DNA from: Streptomyces klenkii
GTDB lineage: Bacteria > Actinomycetota > Actinomycetes > Streptomycetales > Streptomycetaceae
Direction: 5' to 3'
DNA: 64,000 bases
NCBI RefSeq assembly: GCF_003626645.1
Contig: NZ_RBAM01000010.1
Location: 186,001 to 250,000, forward strand
Part shown: piece by piece, positions 8,690 through 16,504 of the stretch
How positions within the stretch are numbered: position 1 is the stretch's first letter
Layout of the letters: each line of letters starts with the position of its first letter
The notes under the pieces: model-generated
What the model saw: the letters and a program-made list of their open reading frames with translations, nothing else
Database searches by the model: none
What the model was told of the DNA's origin: nothing
Program-made: the position numbers and the translations under genes

Positions 8690-10140
8690 AGGCGATCCGG
8701 CAGGCCATGTGGCCTTGTACCTTGCGCGGCCGCTTCTCATTGCGCAGCCGCCTCTCATTGCGCGGCCGCCTGTCATTAGTGGCACTGGCAACGGCCACCC
8801 TGGTGATGGTGGTCCTCACCGTGGTGTTCAACGCCGTCGTCCGCGACCACCTGCAACAGCAGGCCGACGACGAACTGCGCACCCGCGCCGAGGCCGTGGC
8901 CACGACCGTAGACACGAGAAGCGACCCGGTGCGGGTGCGCGAGACGGCGGACGACGCACTGCTCGACACGAACGTGTGGATCTATGCCGGCCCGCGGCTG
9001 CTCGAACACCCCGTCTCGGCCCCGGCCGACGGCACCCTCACCACAGTGGCCGCCGGACTCGCCGCGCGCGTGACCTCGCGGTGCACCACCTTCGAAGGCC
9101 AAGGCGAAGGCGTCGGCGAAGGCGCCGACAACAGCCCTGTCCGCCTGTGCTCCCGGCCCGTCGGCGAGGCCACCCCTCCCCGAACCGCACCCGGCGCCGT
9201 CGTGGTCACCGCCCTGGACCTGGCCCCCTACCGGGCCTCGGCGGACACCATGCTCCTCGCCTCCCTCGCCCTGGGTACGGCGGTCCTCGCCTGCACCTAC
9301 GTCCTCACCCGCCTCGCGGTCGGACGGGCCCTGCACCCGGTGCAGGTCATGACCGGCCAAGCCACCCGGTGGAGCGCCGCCGCCTCCGACGAACGTTTCG
9401 GCTCCACCGCCCGCCCCGCCGAGCTCGCGCAACTGGGCGCCTCCCTGGACGGGCTGCTGGACCGCATCCGCGCCGTGCTGCGACACGAACAACTGCTCAC
9501 CGGGGAGCTGTCGCACGAACTGCGCACCCCGCTCACGCGCATCACCACCGAGCTGGACTGGTGGCGCGCCCGGCCTCGGTCGGCCGAGGAAACCCGGGCC
9601 ATGCACGCCAGGCTCACGGACGCCGCCCAGTGCATGCGGACGATCTGCGACACCCTCCTCGACGACGCACGGGACAGCACCCGGACCGTCCCCGGCACCG
9701 CGAGCGTCCTGCCCGTCCTGCGGAATCTCACGGCCGGAGCCCCTGTCCACGGCACGACCACGGTGACGGCGGCAGTGACGGTCATCTGCCCGGAGACGCT
9801 GACAACGGGGGTTCCCGCCGTGCTGCTGGAACGGATCGTCAGCCCTCTCCTCGACAACGCGCTGCGCTACGCCCGCTCCCGCGTCCTCATCAGTGCCCGG
9901 CAACAGCCCGACGGCAGCGTGCGCATCAAAGTCGCCGACGACGGCCCGGGCGTCCCGGACTCCTTCACCGGCGGGCTGTTCCAGCCGGGCCGCCGCGCCG
10001 ACCCCGGCGACGGGCACGGCGGAGCGGGCCTCGGGCTGCCCCTCGCGCGACGCCTTGCCCGCTCCGCCGACGGCGACGTGCGTCACGACGCCCGGCACAC
10101 GCCGGGCGCCGCCTTCGTGGTCAGCCTTCCCGCGGCGTGA
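8686..10140 (+). CDS. Sensor histidine kinase, partner of the regulator at 8012
   Basis: 484 residues. There are two membrane helices, about 27-50 and 190-215, around a roughly 140-residue extracytoplasmic sensor. HAMP and dimerisation regions follow, with the phospho-His in ELSHELRTPLTRI and the ATPase boxes LLDNALRYA, DDGPGVPD and GGAGLGLPLARRLA. The segment just before the first helix is built from three near-identical units (LRGRFS, LRSRLS, LRGRLS), encoded by an 18-bp tandem repeat at about 8723-8778. The sensor also carries a Gly/Glu-rich stretch (GQGEGVGEG). The signal is unknown. Confidence 0.92.
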   Translation: MKAIRQAMWPCTLRGRFSLRSRLSLRGRLSLVALATATLVMVVLTVVFNAVVRDHLQQQADDELRTRAEAVATTVDTRSDPVRVRETADDALLDTNVWIYAGPRLLEHPVSAPADGTLTTVAAGLAARVTSRCTTFEGQGEGVGEGADNSPVRLCSRPVGEATPPRTAPGAVVVTALDLAPYRASADTMLLASLALGTAVLACTYVLTRLAVGRALHPVQVMTGQATRWSAAASDERFGSTARPAELAQLGASLDGLLDRIRAVLRHEQLLTGELSHELRTPLTRITTELDWWRARPRSAEETRAMHARLTDAAQCMRTICDTLLDDARDSTRTVPGTASVLPVLRNLTAGAPVHGTTTVTAAVTVICPETLTTGVPAVLLERIVSPLLDNALRYARSRVLISARQQPDGSVRIKVADDGPGVPDSFTGGLFQPGRRADPGDGHGGAGLGLPLARRLARSADGDVRHDARHTPGAAFVVSLPAA

Positions 10141-10963
10141 GGTGATCCCGCTCGGTCACGTCCCGGCGCGTCACCGTCAAAAACACCACCAGGCCGGCGA
10201 TGACCGCCAAAAACAGCCCGCTGGTGACCACCGTGCCCAGCCCCAGGCCGCCGTCGGCGGCCGGCTGGGACAGATAGTCGCCGACCGAGGCACCCAGGGG
10301 CCGGGTCAGGACGTACGCGATCCAAAAGCTCCACACCGCGTCCAGGCCCAAGGCGAAGTGCGCCACCGCGACAGCCGCGATCGCCGAGGCGAACAGCGCG
10401 GCCGAGAGCCAGTAGCCCAGATCCATGCGCTCCGCGACCAGGTCACCGGCCGCGGTGCCCAAGGCGAAGGTGAACAACACCGCCGTCCAGTAGAAGCCCT
10501 CCCGACGAACGCTGTCGACATGGTGGATGGACAAGGTCCGCTCACTGCGGTGCCACACGGCGAACACTCCGACGAGCGCGACGGCGAACACCCCGGTGCT
10601 GACCTGGAGCGGCACGCCCAGGTTGTCGGTCAGGTTGTCGGTGATCAGCGTGCCGACGACGCTGACGAGGGCCACGACGAGCCAGTAGAGCCCGGGACGG
10701 TAGGCCCGGGCCCGGAACTGCGCCACCAGCGCCGCCGCCAGCAGCGCGCTCATCAGCAACGACACACCGGTCAGGCCCAGGCCGAGCCTGCCGTTGAGCA
10801 GGTCGGCGGCGGTCTCGCCGACCGTCGTGCACAACACCTTGATCACCCAGAAGTACAGGGTGACCTCGGGGACCTTGTTCCAGGGCGGACGACGACCGAC
10901 GGCCGTGGCCCGGACATCGGCCGCTTCCCGCGCTTCGGCGGTTTCGGAGATCTCAGGGGTCAT
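10121..10963 (-). CDS. COG4705-type integral membrane protein
   Basis: About 280 residues and eight membrane segments with internally repeated acidic motifs: TTVGETAADLL, LITDNLTDNLG, FALGTAAGDLVAE and RPLGASVGDYLSQP. This is the pattern of the uncharacterised COG4705 family often found beside two-component genes. The ATG at 10963 (MTPEISETAE) is chosen; ATG at 10975 is in frame. The 3' end overlaps the convergent kinase gene by 20 bp. The repeated Asp/Glu in membrane segments suggest cation handling, which is inference. Confidence 0.8.
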   Translation of the reverse strand: MTPEISETAEAREAADVRATAVGRRPPWNKVPEVTLYFWVIKVLCTTVGETAADLLNGRLGLGLTGVSLLMSALLAAALVAQFRARAYRPGLYWLVVALVSVVGTLITDNLTDNLGVPLQVSTGVFAVALVGVFAVWHRSERTLSIHHVDSVRREGFYWTAVLFTFALGTAAGDLVAERMDLGYWLSAALFASAIAAVAVAHFALGLDAVWSFWIAYVLTRPLGASVGDYLSQPAADGGLGLGTVVTSGLFLAVIAGLVVFLTVTRRDVTERDHLTPREG

Positions 10964-11050
10964 GGCGCAGACCATGCCACCGCCAACCTGAACGCATCCT
11001 GACCACGTTCCCGCATCCTCCGCCCCGAGCCACCCCCGAGCCGGAACATC

Positions 11051-12127
11051 ATGGCCATGAGCCCCGACAGCGACAGCCTCCAGCCGCCCGCCCACTCCCC
11101 AGCGGCCCGCCTGACGGCGTGGCTGCGCCGACGGCTGGGATGGGCCGTCACCGCCGTCTACCTCACCGCCGTCACCCTGCCCGGGCCCGGACTTTGGCTC
11201 CGCCACACCCGCACCCTGCCCCTGCCCCTGCCGACCGGACACCTCCCTCTGAGCGTCCCCTCTGCACTGCTGGCCCTGGTGCTGTTCTCAGCCGGCCTCC
11301 AAGTACCACTCCGCGACCTGGGCCGACTGCTGCGGCGGCCCCTGGCCCTCCTCGTCGGCCTCGTCCTCCACCTGATCACCCCGCTGCTGGTCATCCCTGC
11401 CGTCGCGATCGCCCTGCACACCTCGCCCGACAGCGACGGCGGCAGCGGACTCATCGCCGCAATGATCACGATCGTCGCGATGCCCGTGGCGGCCGGCGCC
11501 ACCGTCTGGACCGGCAAAGGCAACGCCGACCAGCCCGTCATGGTCGGGCTCGTCCTCGCCTCCACCCTGCTCAGCCCCTTCACGATCCCGCTGACCCTGA
11601 CCGCCCTGTCCCCCCTGCTCGGCGGCGGCTACGCGGGAACACTGGACCAGGCGGCCCACACCTTCGGCCCCGGGTTCGCACTCACCTCCGTCCTCCTGCC
11701 CTGCGGCGCCGGCATCGTGTGCAGGCTGCTCCTCCCCAGCCGTCCGCTACGACCGCTGCTGCGCGCGACACCCCTGGCGGCGCTTTGGGGGTCCCTGCTC
11801 CTGACATACGTCAACGCCAGTGGCGCACTCGGCTCCTTCTTCCACCAGCCCCGCCCCCTCCTGCTCATCGCAGCGCTGACCGTGGCGTCGGCAGTATGTG
11901 CGCTCTCCTTCACCCTGGGCCGCGTCACCGCCCGGCTGCTGCGCCTGGAGCCGTCCACGGGGTCGTCCCTCACGCTCGCCTGCGGCATGAACAACAGCAG
12001 CGCGAGCGCCGTCCTCATCACCACCACGCTTCCCGACAAACCCCACCTCCTCCTGCCTGTCCTCGCCTACGGCCTGCTCCAGAAGCTCGCCGCCGGCCGA
12101 GTCGTACGCGAACGCGCCCACGGTTGA
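11051..12127 (+). CDS. Bile acid:sodium symporter (BASS)-like transporter
   Basis: 358 residues and eight to ten hydrophobic segments. The BASS hallmarks are present: LVLFSAGLQVPLRDLGRLL early, and the cross-over helix LACGMNNSSASAVL near residue 315. Family members move organic anions or pantoate with sodium; the substrate is not known here. The start is at 11051, with ATG at 11057 also possible. It diverges from the COG4705 gene and is followed by a hairpin at 12145. Confidence 0.82.
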   Translation: MAMSPDSDSLQPPAHSPAARLTAWLRRRLGWAVTAVYLTAVTLPGPGLWLRHTRTLPLPLPTGHLPLSVPSALLALVLFSAGLQVPLRDLGRLLRRPLALLVGLVLHLITPLLVIPAVAIALHTSPDSDGGSGLIAAMITIVAMPVAAGATVWTGKGNADQPVMVGLVLASTLLSPFTIPLTLTALSPLLGGGYAGTLDQAAHTFGPGFALTSVLLPCGAGIVCRLLLPSRPLRPLLRATPLAALWGSLLLTYVNASGALGSFFHQPRPLLLIAALTVASAVCALSFTLGRVTARLLRLEPSTGSSLTLACGMNNSSASAVLITTTLPDKPHLLLPVLAYGLLQKLAAGRVVRERAHG

Positions 12128-12144
12128 TGCCATGCGCATCGGCC

Positions 12145-12166
12145 CGCGGCCGTGCTCCCGGCCGCG
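12145..12166. terminator. Hairpin terminator after the BASS gene
   Basis: CGCGGCCG (12145-12152), a six-base loop TGCTCC, and CGGCCGCG (12159-12166) form a perfect 8-bp stem 18 bp after the stop codon. There is no clear U run. Confidence 0.5.
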
Positions 12167-12624
12167 CCCGCCTGATCACTGACACGCGGAACGGAGGGGC
12201 GGAACTACGGAGGCGAGCTCGCTCTGCCGACAGGCGCGGCAACGAGCCCTCCGACAGCCCCGGCGGGCGGGCACGCCGACCCTCCGGAACGGTCGACCAC
12301 CGGCTCAACGGAGTGGAGTCGTCGGCCAGTTCAAGGGAGTGGAGTGATCGGGGACACTCAGGCCGACCGGACCACGGGCTGCCACGACAGCGTCGCACCG
12401 GCCCTGGGGCGGCAGGCTCGGCGCGGCTGGGCAAGCGCATCCGCGCGGAGAACGGCCCGCTCGGCTACGGGGGCGCCGGTCGCCACGCGCGCGGCCGTGC
12501 GGCGAGGAGGGCGATGGCCGGCAGGCCGGTAGCCACGGCGACCGGCGTCCCCACCCGGCGGGCGCCGGAGGCGGCGGAGTGCCGGTCGTCACTCACACCG
12601 GGTCGACGGAATGCCGGTCGTCAC
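12167..12624. other. Intergenic stretch with a short direct repeat
   Basis: No supportable gene. GCCGGTCGTCACTCA occurs twice, at 12581-12595 and 12613-12627, the second copy ending within the 3' end of the PAP2 gene. Such a duplication is typical of a small slippage or insertion footprint. Confidence 0.5.
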
Positions 12625-13263
12625 TCATGAGGCGATGAGGGAGCGCAATGGACCTCGGCCGAGGATCCGGGACAGCACGGGGGCCTGGGAGCGGACGAGG
12701 ACCGAGAGCGCGGCAGCGACGAGGGCGCCGACGGCCAGGCCGGCGGCGATGTCGTGCGGGTAGTGGGCGCCGACCCAGACGCGGGAGGCCGCCATGGCCA
12801 GCGCGAAGGCGGCGGCAATCGCGCCGAGGCGGGTCGAGACGAACCATAGGGCGACAGCCGCCGCGGCGGCGAGGGTGGCGTGGTTGCTGGGGAAGGACCA
12901 GTCGCCGGGGGCCGGGCAGGCTTCCAGCGTGACCACGTGCAGCGACTGGCAGGGGCGGGCTTCGCGGACCACCAGTTTGAGCAGGCTGCTGATGGCGAAC
13001 GCGCCAACCGTGATCACCGGCACAGTCAGAGCCTGCGCCGCCTGCTCGGGATGGCGGTTTCGGGCTCGCCACCAGCCCAGCAGCATGAGGACGGCGAAAA
13101 GGGCCAGCCCGTAGGCCGAGTAGTCGTTGATGAGGTGGTTGATCCAGGCCGGTGCCTGCTGTGCGGAGTGGACCACGTCGAGGTAGGCCGGACCGTCGAT
13201 ACCTGATCCGTCGAAGGTTCCGTTCGCCTGAGCGGCCGGCTCCGCTGTCATGCCATGCGTCAT
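12625..13263 (-). CDS. PAP2-superfamily membrane phosphatase (copy 2)
   Basis: 212 residues with five to six membrane helices and the three PAP2 signatures: KLVVREARPCQS, WSFPSNHATLAA and SRVWVGAHYPHDIAAG. The ATG at 13263 shares its A with the TGA of the upstream DedA gene, so the pair is translationally coupled. With DedA this makes a predicted flip-and-dephosphorylate unit for lipid carriers such as undecaprenyl (di)phosphate, as known for these families. Much longer open readings on this strand up to 14715 are read-through and not real. Confidence 0.88.
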   Translation of the reverse strand: MTHGMTAEPAAQANGTFDGSGIDGPAYLDVVHSAQQAPAWINHLINDYSAYGLALFAVLMLLGWWRARNRHPEQAAQALTVPVITVGAFAISSLLKLVVREARPCQSLHVVTLEACPAPGDWSFPSNHATLAAAAAVALWFVSTRLGAIAAAFALAMAASRVWVGAHYPHDIAAGLAVGALVAAALSVLVRSQAPVLSRILGRGPLRSLIAS

Positions 13264-13955
13264 CAGGCGCTTCCCTTCCGGTGTGCTCGCCGGGAGTTCC
13301 GGTGTGCTCGCCGGGAGCGCAGAAGCTCGAATGCGACCGGGACGAGTGAGATGACGACGATGAGGGCGATGATCGGCAGGAGGTAGCGGTCGATGTCGGG
13401 GATGGAGGCACCGAGGGTGTATCCGGCCAGGACCAGACCGATCGTCCACACCAGGCCGCCCAGGATCTGCCAGAGGGTGAAGGCGCGTACCGGGACGTCG
13501 AGGATGCCCGCGAGCGGATTCAGCACGGTCCGTACGATCGGCAGGAACCGGGCCAGCACGATCGCCTTCGCGTACCCGTACTTCTGGAGGATCTCCGCCG
13601 CGCGGGCGGCGCCGTCGCTGATCTTGCGGGACTTCGTACGGGCCAGGAACGCCGGGCCTGCCCGTCGGCCGACCAGGTAGCCGGTCTGGGCGCCGGCCAG
13701 GGCGCCCACCGCCGCGGCGAGCAGCACCCAGGGCAGTGACAGGCGCCCGGGGGAGGCTGCCGAGCCGGCGCACAGCAGTCCGGCGGTGAACAGCAGCGAG
13801 TCGCCGGGCAGGAAGAACCCGATGAGCAGACCGGTCTCGGCGAACAGGATCACTGCGATCCCGATCGTCCCGAACGCGGCGAGCAGGGACTGCGCGTCGA
13901 GCGGGTTCACCGCGAGGTTCACCGGCGGTGGTGCAGCGAGCTGCGTGAGGATCAT
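13263..13955 (-). CDS. DedA-family (SNARE-associated/VTT) membrane protein
   Basis: 230 residues. Family hallmarks are LFAETGLLIGFFLPGDSLLF at about 38-57, GYLVGRRAGP, and the functional RFLPIVRTVLNPLAGI segment with the conserved Arg residues. Four to five hydrophobic segments are seen, with a basic C-terminal tail (SRRAHRNSRRAHRK, itself a short repeat). Recent work assigns DedA proteins to undecaprenyl-phosphate and phosphatidylethanolamine recycling. The start at 13955 lies about 100 bp from the paired palindromes at 14052-14088. It forms an operon with PAP2 at 12625. Confidence 0.92.
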   Translation of the reverse strand: MILTQLAAPPPVNLAVNPLDAQSLLAAFGTIGIAVILFAETGLLIGFFLPGDSLLFTAGLLCAGSAASPGRLSLPWVLLAAAVGALAGAQTGYLVGRRAGPAFLARTKSRKISDGAARAAEILQKYGYAKAIVLARFLPIVRTVLNPLAGILDVPVRAFTLWQILGGLVWTIGLVLAGYTLGASIPDIDRYLLPIIALIVVISLVPVAFELLRSRRAHRNSRRAHRKGSA

Positions 13956-14051
13956 CGGCGCGGATATCCCTTTCGATGGGGGAGCTCACCGCCGCGGGCA
14001 CGACAGGGTGCCGGGCAGCATCGGATGCGCGGACCGCACCGCATACCCTGT

Positions 14052-14088
14052 GTCTACAGGACGGTAGTCCGTCTACTTCACTGTAGAC
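14052..14088 (-). promoter_or_regulatory. Paired 18-bp palindromes, candidate BlaI-type operators (copy 2)
   Basis: GTCTAC-N6-GTAGTC (14052-14069) and the perfect dyad GTCTAC-N6-GTAGAC (14071-14088) are separated by one base. They sit between the divergent DedA-PAP2 operon and the BlaI-family regulator at 14113. The order of perfect and imperfect site relative to DedA is the same as at 6900-6936, so the two control regions are copies of one ancestor. Confidence 0.8.
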
Positions 14089-14112
14089 GGTCTTGGGCGG
14101 GAGGATGGTTCC

Positions 14113-14484
14113 ATGGCGCGGACTGACGGCGAGCGCAGGCCTGCGGGCGAGCTGGAGGCCAGTGTTCTGGCGGCGTTGTGGGCGGCGGGCAGACCGCAGT
14201 CGGCGGCCGAGGTCAGGGCGGCGATACCGCAGCCGCTGGCCCGCACTACGGTGGCGACGCTGCTGGCACGCCTTTACGAGAAGGGGGCGGTCGGTCGCCG
14301 CCCGGGCGGCCGGGGGTTCGTCTACTTCCCGATGGAGGACTCCCACGGCCTGACCGCCCGCCGGATGCACCGCGAGCTGGACCAGGACGACGACCGGGGC
14401 ATCGTGCTGGCCCGGTTCGTCGACGGGCTCAGCCCCGAGGACGAGGCGGAGCTCAGGCGCCTGCTGGAGGGAGGCGGTCAGTGA
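14113..14484 (+). CDS. blaI: BlaI/MecI/CopY-family transcriptional repressor
   Basis: 123 residues with the family winged helix: LEASVLAALWAAGRPQSAAE, then TTVATLLARLYEKGAVGRR. A C-terminal dimer segment with the protease-sensitive region follows. It starts 24 bp after the paired palindromes, so it should repress itself and the divergent DedA-PAP2 genes, and by identity of sites also the locus at 6900. Its last codon overlaps the GTG of the M56 peptidase gene, reproducing the BlaI-BlaR1 pairing in which the peptidase inactivates the repressor. Confidence 0.9.
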   Translation: MARTDGERRPAGELEASVLAALWAAGRPQSAAEVRAAIPQPLARTTVATLLARLYEKGAVGRRPGGRGFVYFPMEDSHGLTARRMHRELDQDDDRGIVLARFVDGLSPEDEAELRRLLEGGGQ

Positions 14485-15419
14485 TCGCCCTGCTGCTCCT
14501 CCCCCTCGTGCTGCCGTGGATGCTGCCGCCCCTCGCGCGGCGGGCGGTCGAGCGGGTGCGGCCCGAGATCGCGCTGTGGACGGTGACCACCGCCACTGCC
14601 GCGCTGGCGGTCGGGGTCGTGGCATGTCTGGGGGCCCTGCTTCTTCCGCTCGCCCTGACGGTTCCCCCGCTCGCCGCTCTCGCGGAGCTGATCCAACCGC
14701 TCCAGGCCGGTCCACGACTCGCGGTCCTCGGGGTCTCCGCGCTGGCCGCCGGACTCCTGGCGGTCACCGTCGTCACGGTGGCGCGACACGCCACGTCGGA
14801 GGCGAGGCGCCTGCGCACCGCGCACAGAGATGTCTCCGGCCTTCCGCACGCCGGGGGCTTGTGCGTCCTGGACGATCCCCGGCCGGACGCCTACGCCTTG
14901 CCACCCGGCCCACGCCGCCCAGGGCGGATCGTGGTGACCACCGGCATGCTGCGCTCCCTGGGCCCGCGCGAGCGCGAGGCCCTACTCGCCCACGAGCGCG
15001 CCCACCTCGCCGGGCACCACCACCTCTTCCTCGCCGCAGCCCAGCTCGCCGCCTGGTGCCACCCGGCACTGGCCGCCGTCGCCCCCCAGGTATCGTTCGC
15101 CGCCGAACGCGCCGCGGACGAACGCGCGGCCCGGGCCGTGGGCGACCGGACACTCACCGCGCAAGCGGTGGGGCACGCGGCACTGGCCGCCACCCGCGGA
15201 CGCGAGCGGGAGCAGTCAGCGCTTGCCGCCCGCGCCGTCACCGGACCCGTCCCCGCCCGGGTCAAGGCCCTGCTCGCCCAGGCACCCGCCCGCCGTCTCG
15301 CCCCCGCGCTGCTGGCCATGGCCCTGCTGTGCACCGCGGCAGGCACCTCTTCCCTGGCAGGAGCCGTCTTTCTGCACCGCGGCGTCGAGATCGCCCAGGG
15401 CGAGCACCCTTCCGACTGA
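14481..15419 (+). CDS. M56-family (BlaR1-type) membrane metallopeptidase
   Basis: 312 residues from the GTG at 14481, which overlaps the blaI stop (GTGA). Four membrane segments are predicted: three N-terminal (from IALLLLPLVLPWMLPPL) and one near the C-terminus (LLAMALLCTAAGTSSLAGA). The zinc motif HERAH lies in LAHERAHLAGHHH at about 175, and the third ligand region is AAERAADERAA. It lacks the extracellular penicillin sensor of BlaR1, as usual for actinobacterial M56 proteins. Likely role: proteolytic release of BlaI repression on an unknown envelope signal. Confidence 0.88.
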   Translation: MIALLLLPLVLPWMLPPLARRAVERVRPEIALWTVTTATAALAVGVVACLGALLLPLALTVPPLAALAELIQPLQAGPRLAVLGVSALAAGLLAVTVVTVARHATSEARRLRTAHRDVSGLPHAGGLCVLDDPRPDAYALPPGPRRPGRIVVTTGMLRSLGPREREALLAHERAHLAGHHHLFLAAAQLAAWCHPALAAVAPQVSFAAERAADERAARAVGDRTLTAQAVGHAALAATRGREREQSALAARAVTGPVPARVKALLAQAPARRLAPALLAMALLCTAAGTSSLAGAVFLHRGVEIAQGEHPSD

Positions 15420-15439
15420 CCTGACCCCAGGGCGGCCAC

Positions 15440-15860
15440 GGCAGTGGTACGGGCCGGGTTGGGGGCGTCCGCCGGGTTGGGGGTGAGGACGCACATCTGG
15501 GGTGACGGCCAACAGGCCGTCGTCTCCGAGGACGGTCCTGGCGGTGCGCGTGTACTCGGTGGGCATGCCCAGCACCGTTGCGCCCCGGACTCGTTCAGCG
15601 GCGGGGGTGAGCGTACGCAGTGGGGCAAGGCGGCCGTGTCGGGAGGCCCGAACGGGGCGGTGGCAGTGGCCAGCGCGTCGAGGTAGGAGCGCATGGTGGG
15701 AAAGGGCGGGCCGAAGCGATGGCCTCGGATGTCCTCGGCCAGGCTGGGGCAACCGAGGTCCTCGATTGCGGCAGCGGCCTTACGGACCTCGGGAGCGGGA
15801 GGTGGCCGAAGTCCCCCGCCCAGATCCCGAGGCGCCCGACGCGTCCGAGGCCGTGGGCGC
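15440..15860 (-). pseudogene. Remnant of an F420-dependent LLM (luciferase-like) oxidoreductase
   Basis: Three minus-strand pieces line up with this family but in different frames: GRLGIWAGDFGHLPLP (near 15850-15800); then EVRKAAAAIEDLGCPSLAED, joined directly to RGHRFGPPFPTMRSYLDALA (the TIM-barrel core between them is deleted); then LTPAAERVRGATVLGMPTEY, running on to TRTARTVLGDDGLL. There are therefore two frameshifts (about 15799 and 15610) and a large internal deletion. The C-terminal end fades near 15440. No functional product is possible. Confidence 0.7.
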
Positions 15861-15909
15861 GGATGCAGGCGCTCACGCGATCTGCCCTGCGGTGCACGTG
15901 GCGTCGAGG

Positions 15910-16100
15910 GACGCGGCGAACTGGGACGCACCCTCCTTGCACGCGCCCGCGCAGCAGACGCCGTACGGCCCGGGATCGCCATCATCCAGCTGCTGAAACT
16001 CGACGGCGCCATCGCACTGGCCACCGAGCAGGACATCGACGGCCCGGCCGAGGCCGGCCTCCTGCTCGCGATCGCCATCGGCGGCGTACGCGCGCGCTGA
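15910..16100 (+). pseudogene. C-terminal fragment of a TetR/AcrR-family regulator
   Basis: The reading GELGRTLLARARAADAVRPG and then LLKLDGAIALATEQ, GPAEAGLLLAIAIGGVR matches the C-terminal ligand domain of actinobacterial TetR regulators and ends at a normal stop. The helix-turn-helix half is absent. It points away from the LLM oxidoreductase relic, the usual divergent regulator-target arrangement, so both are probably parts of one dead unit. Confidence 0.55.
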
Positions 16101-16234
16101 CCCGGGCTCTTACGAACGTTCCTCTGGCCGAGCAAGCTCATTCAAGAGCCGTAAAGGGTCCGCCGACGAACCGGCCAAGGGGCAGTCGGCCACGATCCGC
16201 CGGACAGGCCGGACAGCGTCGAAACGCGCGGGGT

Positions 16235-16262
16235 GCGTCCCCCGGCCGTGGCCGGGGGACGC
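16235..16262. terminator. Strong 13-bp hairpin
   Basis: GCGTCCCCCGGCC (16235-16247), loop GT, then the exact complement (16250-16262). It is the strongest perfect hairpin noticed in the window and would act in both directions between the TetR relic and the minus-strand genes on its right. Confidence 0.6.
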
Positions 16263-16296
16263 GTTGAGGGCCCGTTGGGGGGCCGTTGAGGGGGCC

Positions 16297-16430
16297 CTAC
16301 GCCCCGCCTTCGGCAGTCCAGATCCGGCTGCGCAAGTCCCTTCCGCGCAGCACCTGTACCCGCCACGGCTCGATGGGCAGCACGTGGTACTCCGGTCCGT
16401 CGGTCCGCCGCGCCAGTAGCCGCGGGGGTC
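16297..16430 (-). pseudogene. C-terminal fragment resembling a PPOX (pyridoxamine oxidase-like) protein
   Basis: The minus-strand reading PEYHVLPIEPWRVQVLRG, then RDLRSRIWTAEGGA and a stop, has good codon bias and resembles the last strand and tail of actinobacterial pyridoxamine-5-phosphate-oxidase-like proteins. No start or upstream domain is present. The assignment is tentative. Confidence 0.3.
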
Positions 16431-16504
16431 GTAGCCGACCCCGGGTGGGCTGCCCTTAGGCCTCCGTCTCTAGCGCCACGGCGCCACGTCCGTCTCTGCG
16501 GGGT

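Noticed and set aside
8776..10098. 440-codon open frame antisense to the histidine kinase
   Set aside because: Gly/Arg-rich shadow; the kinase boxes are all on the plus strand.
12625..14715. 696-codon minus-strand frame covering PAP2, DedA and part of the blaI/M56 region
   Set aside because: Only the last 212 codons are real (PAP2); the rest is antisense to, or out of frame with, DedA, BlaI and M56.
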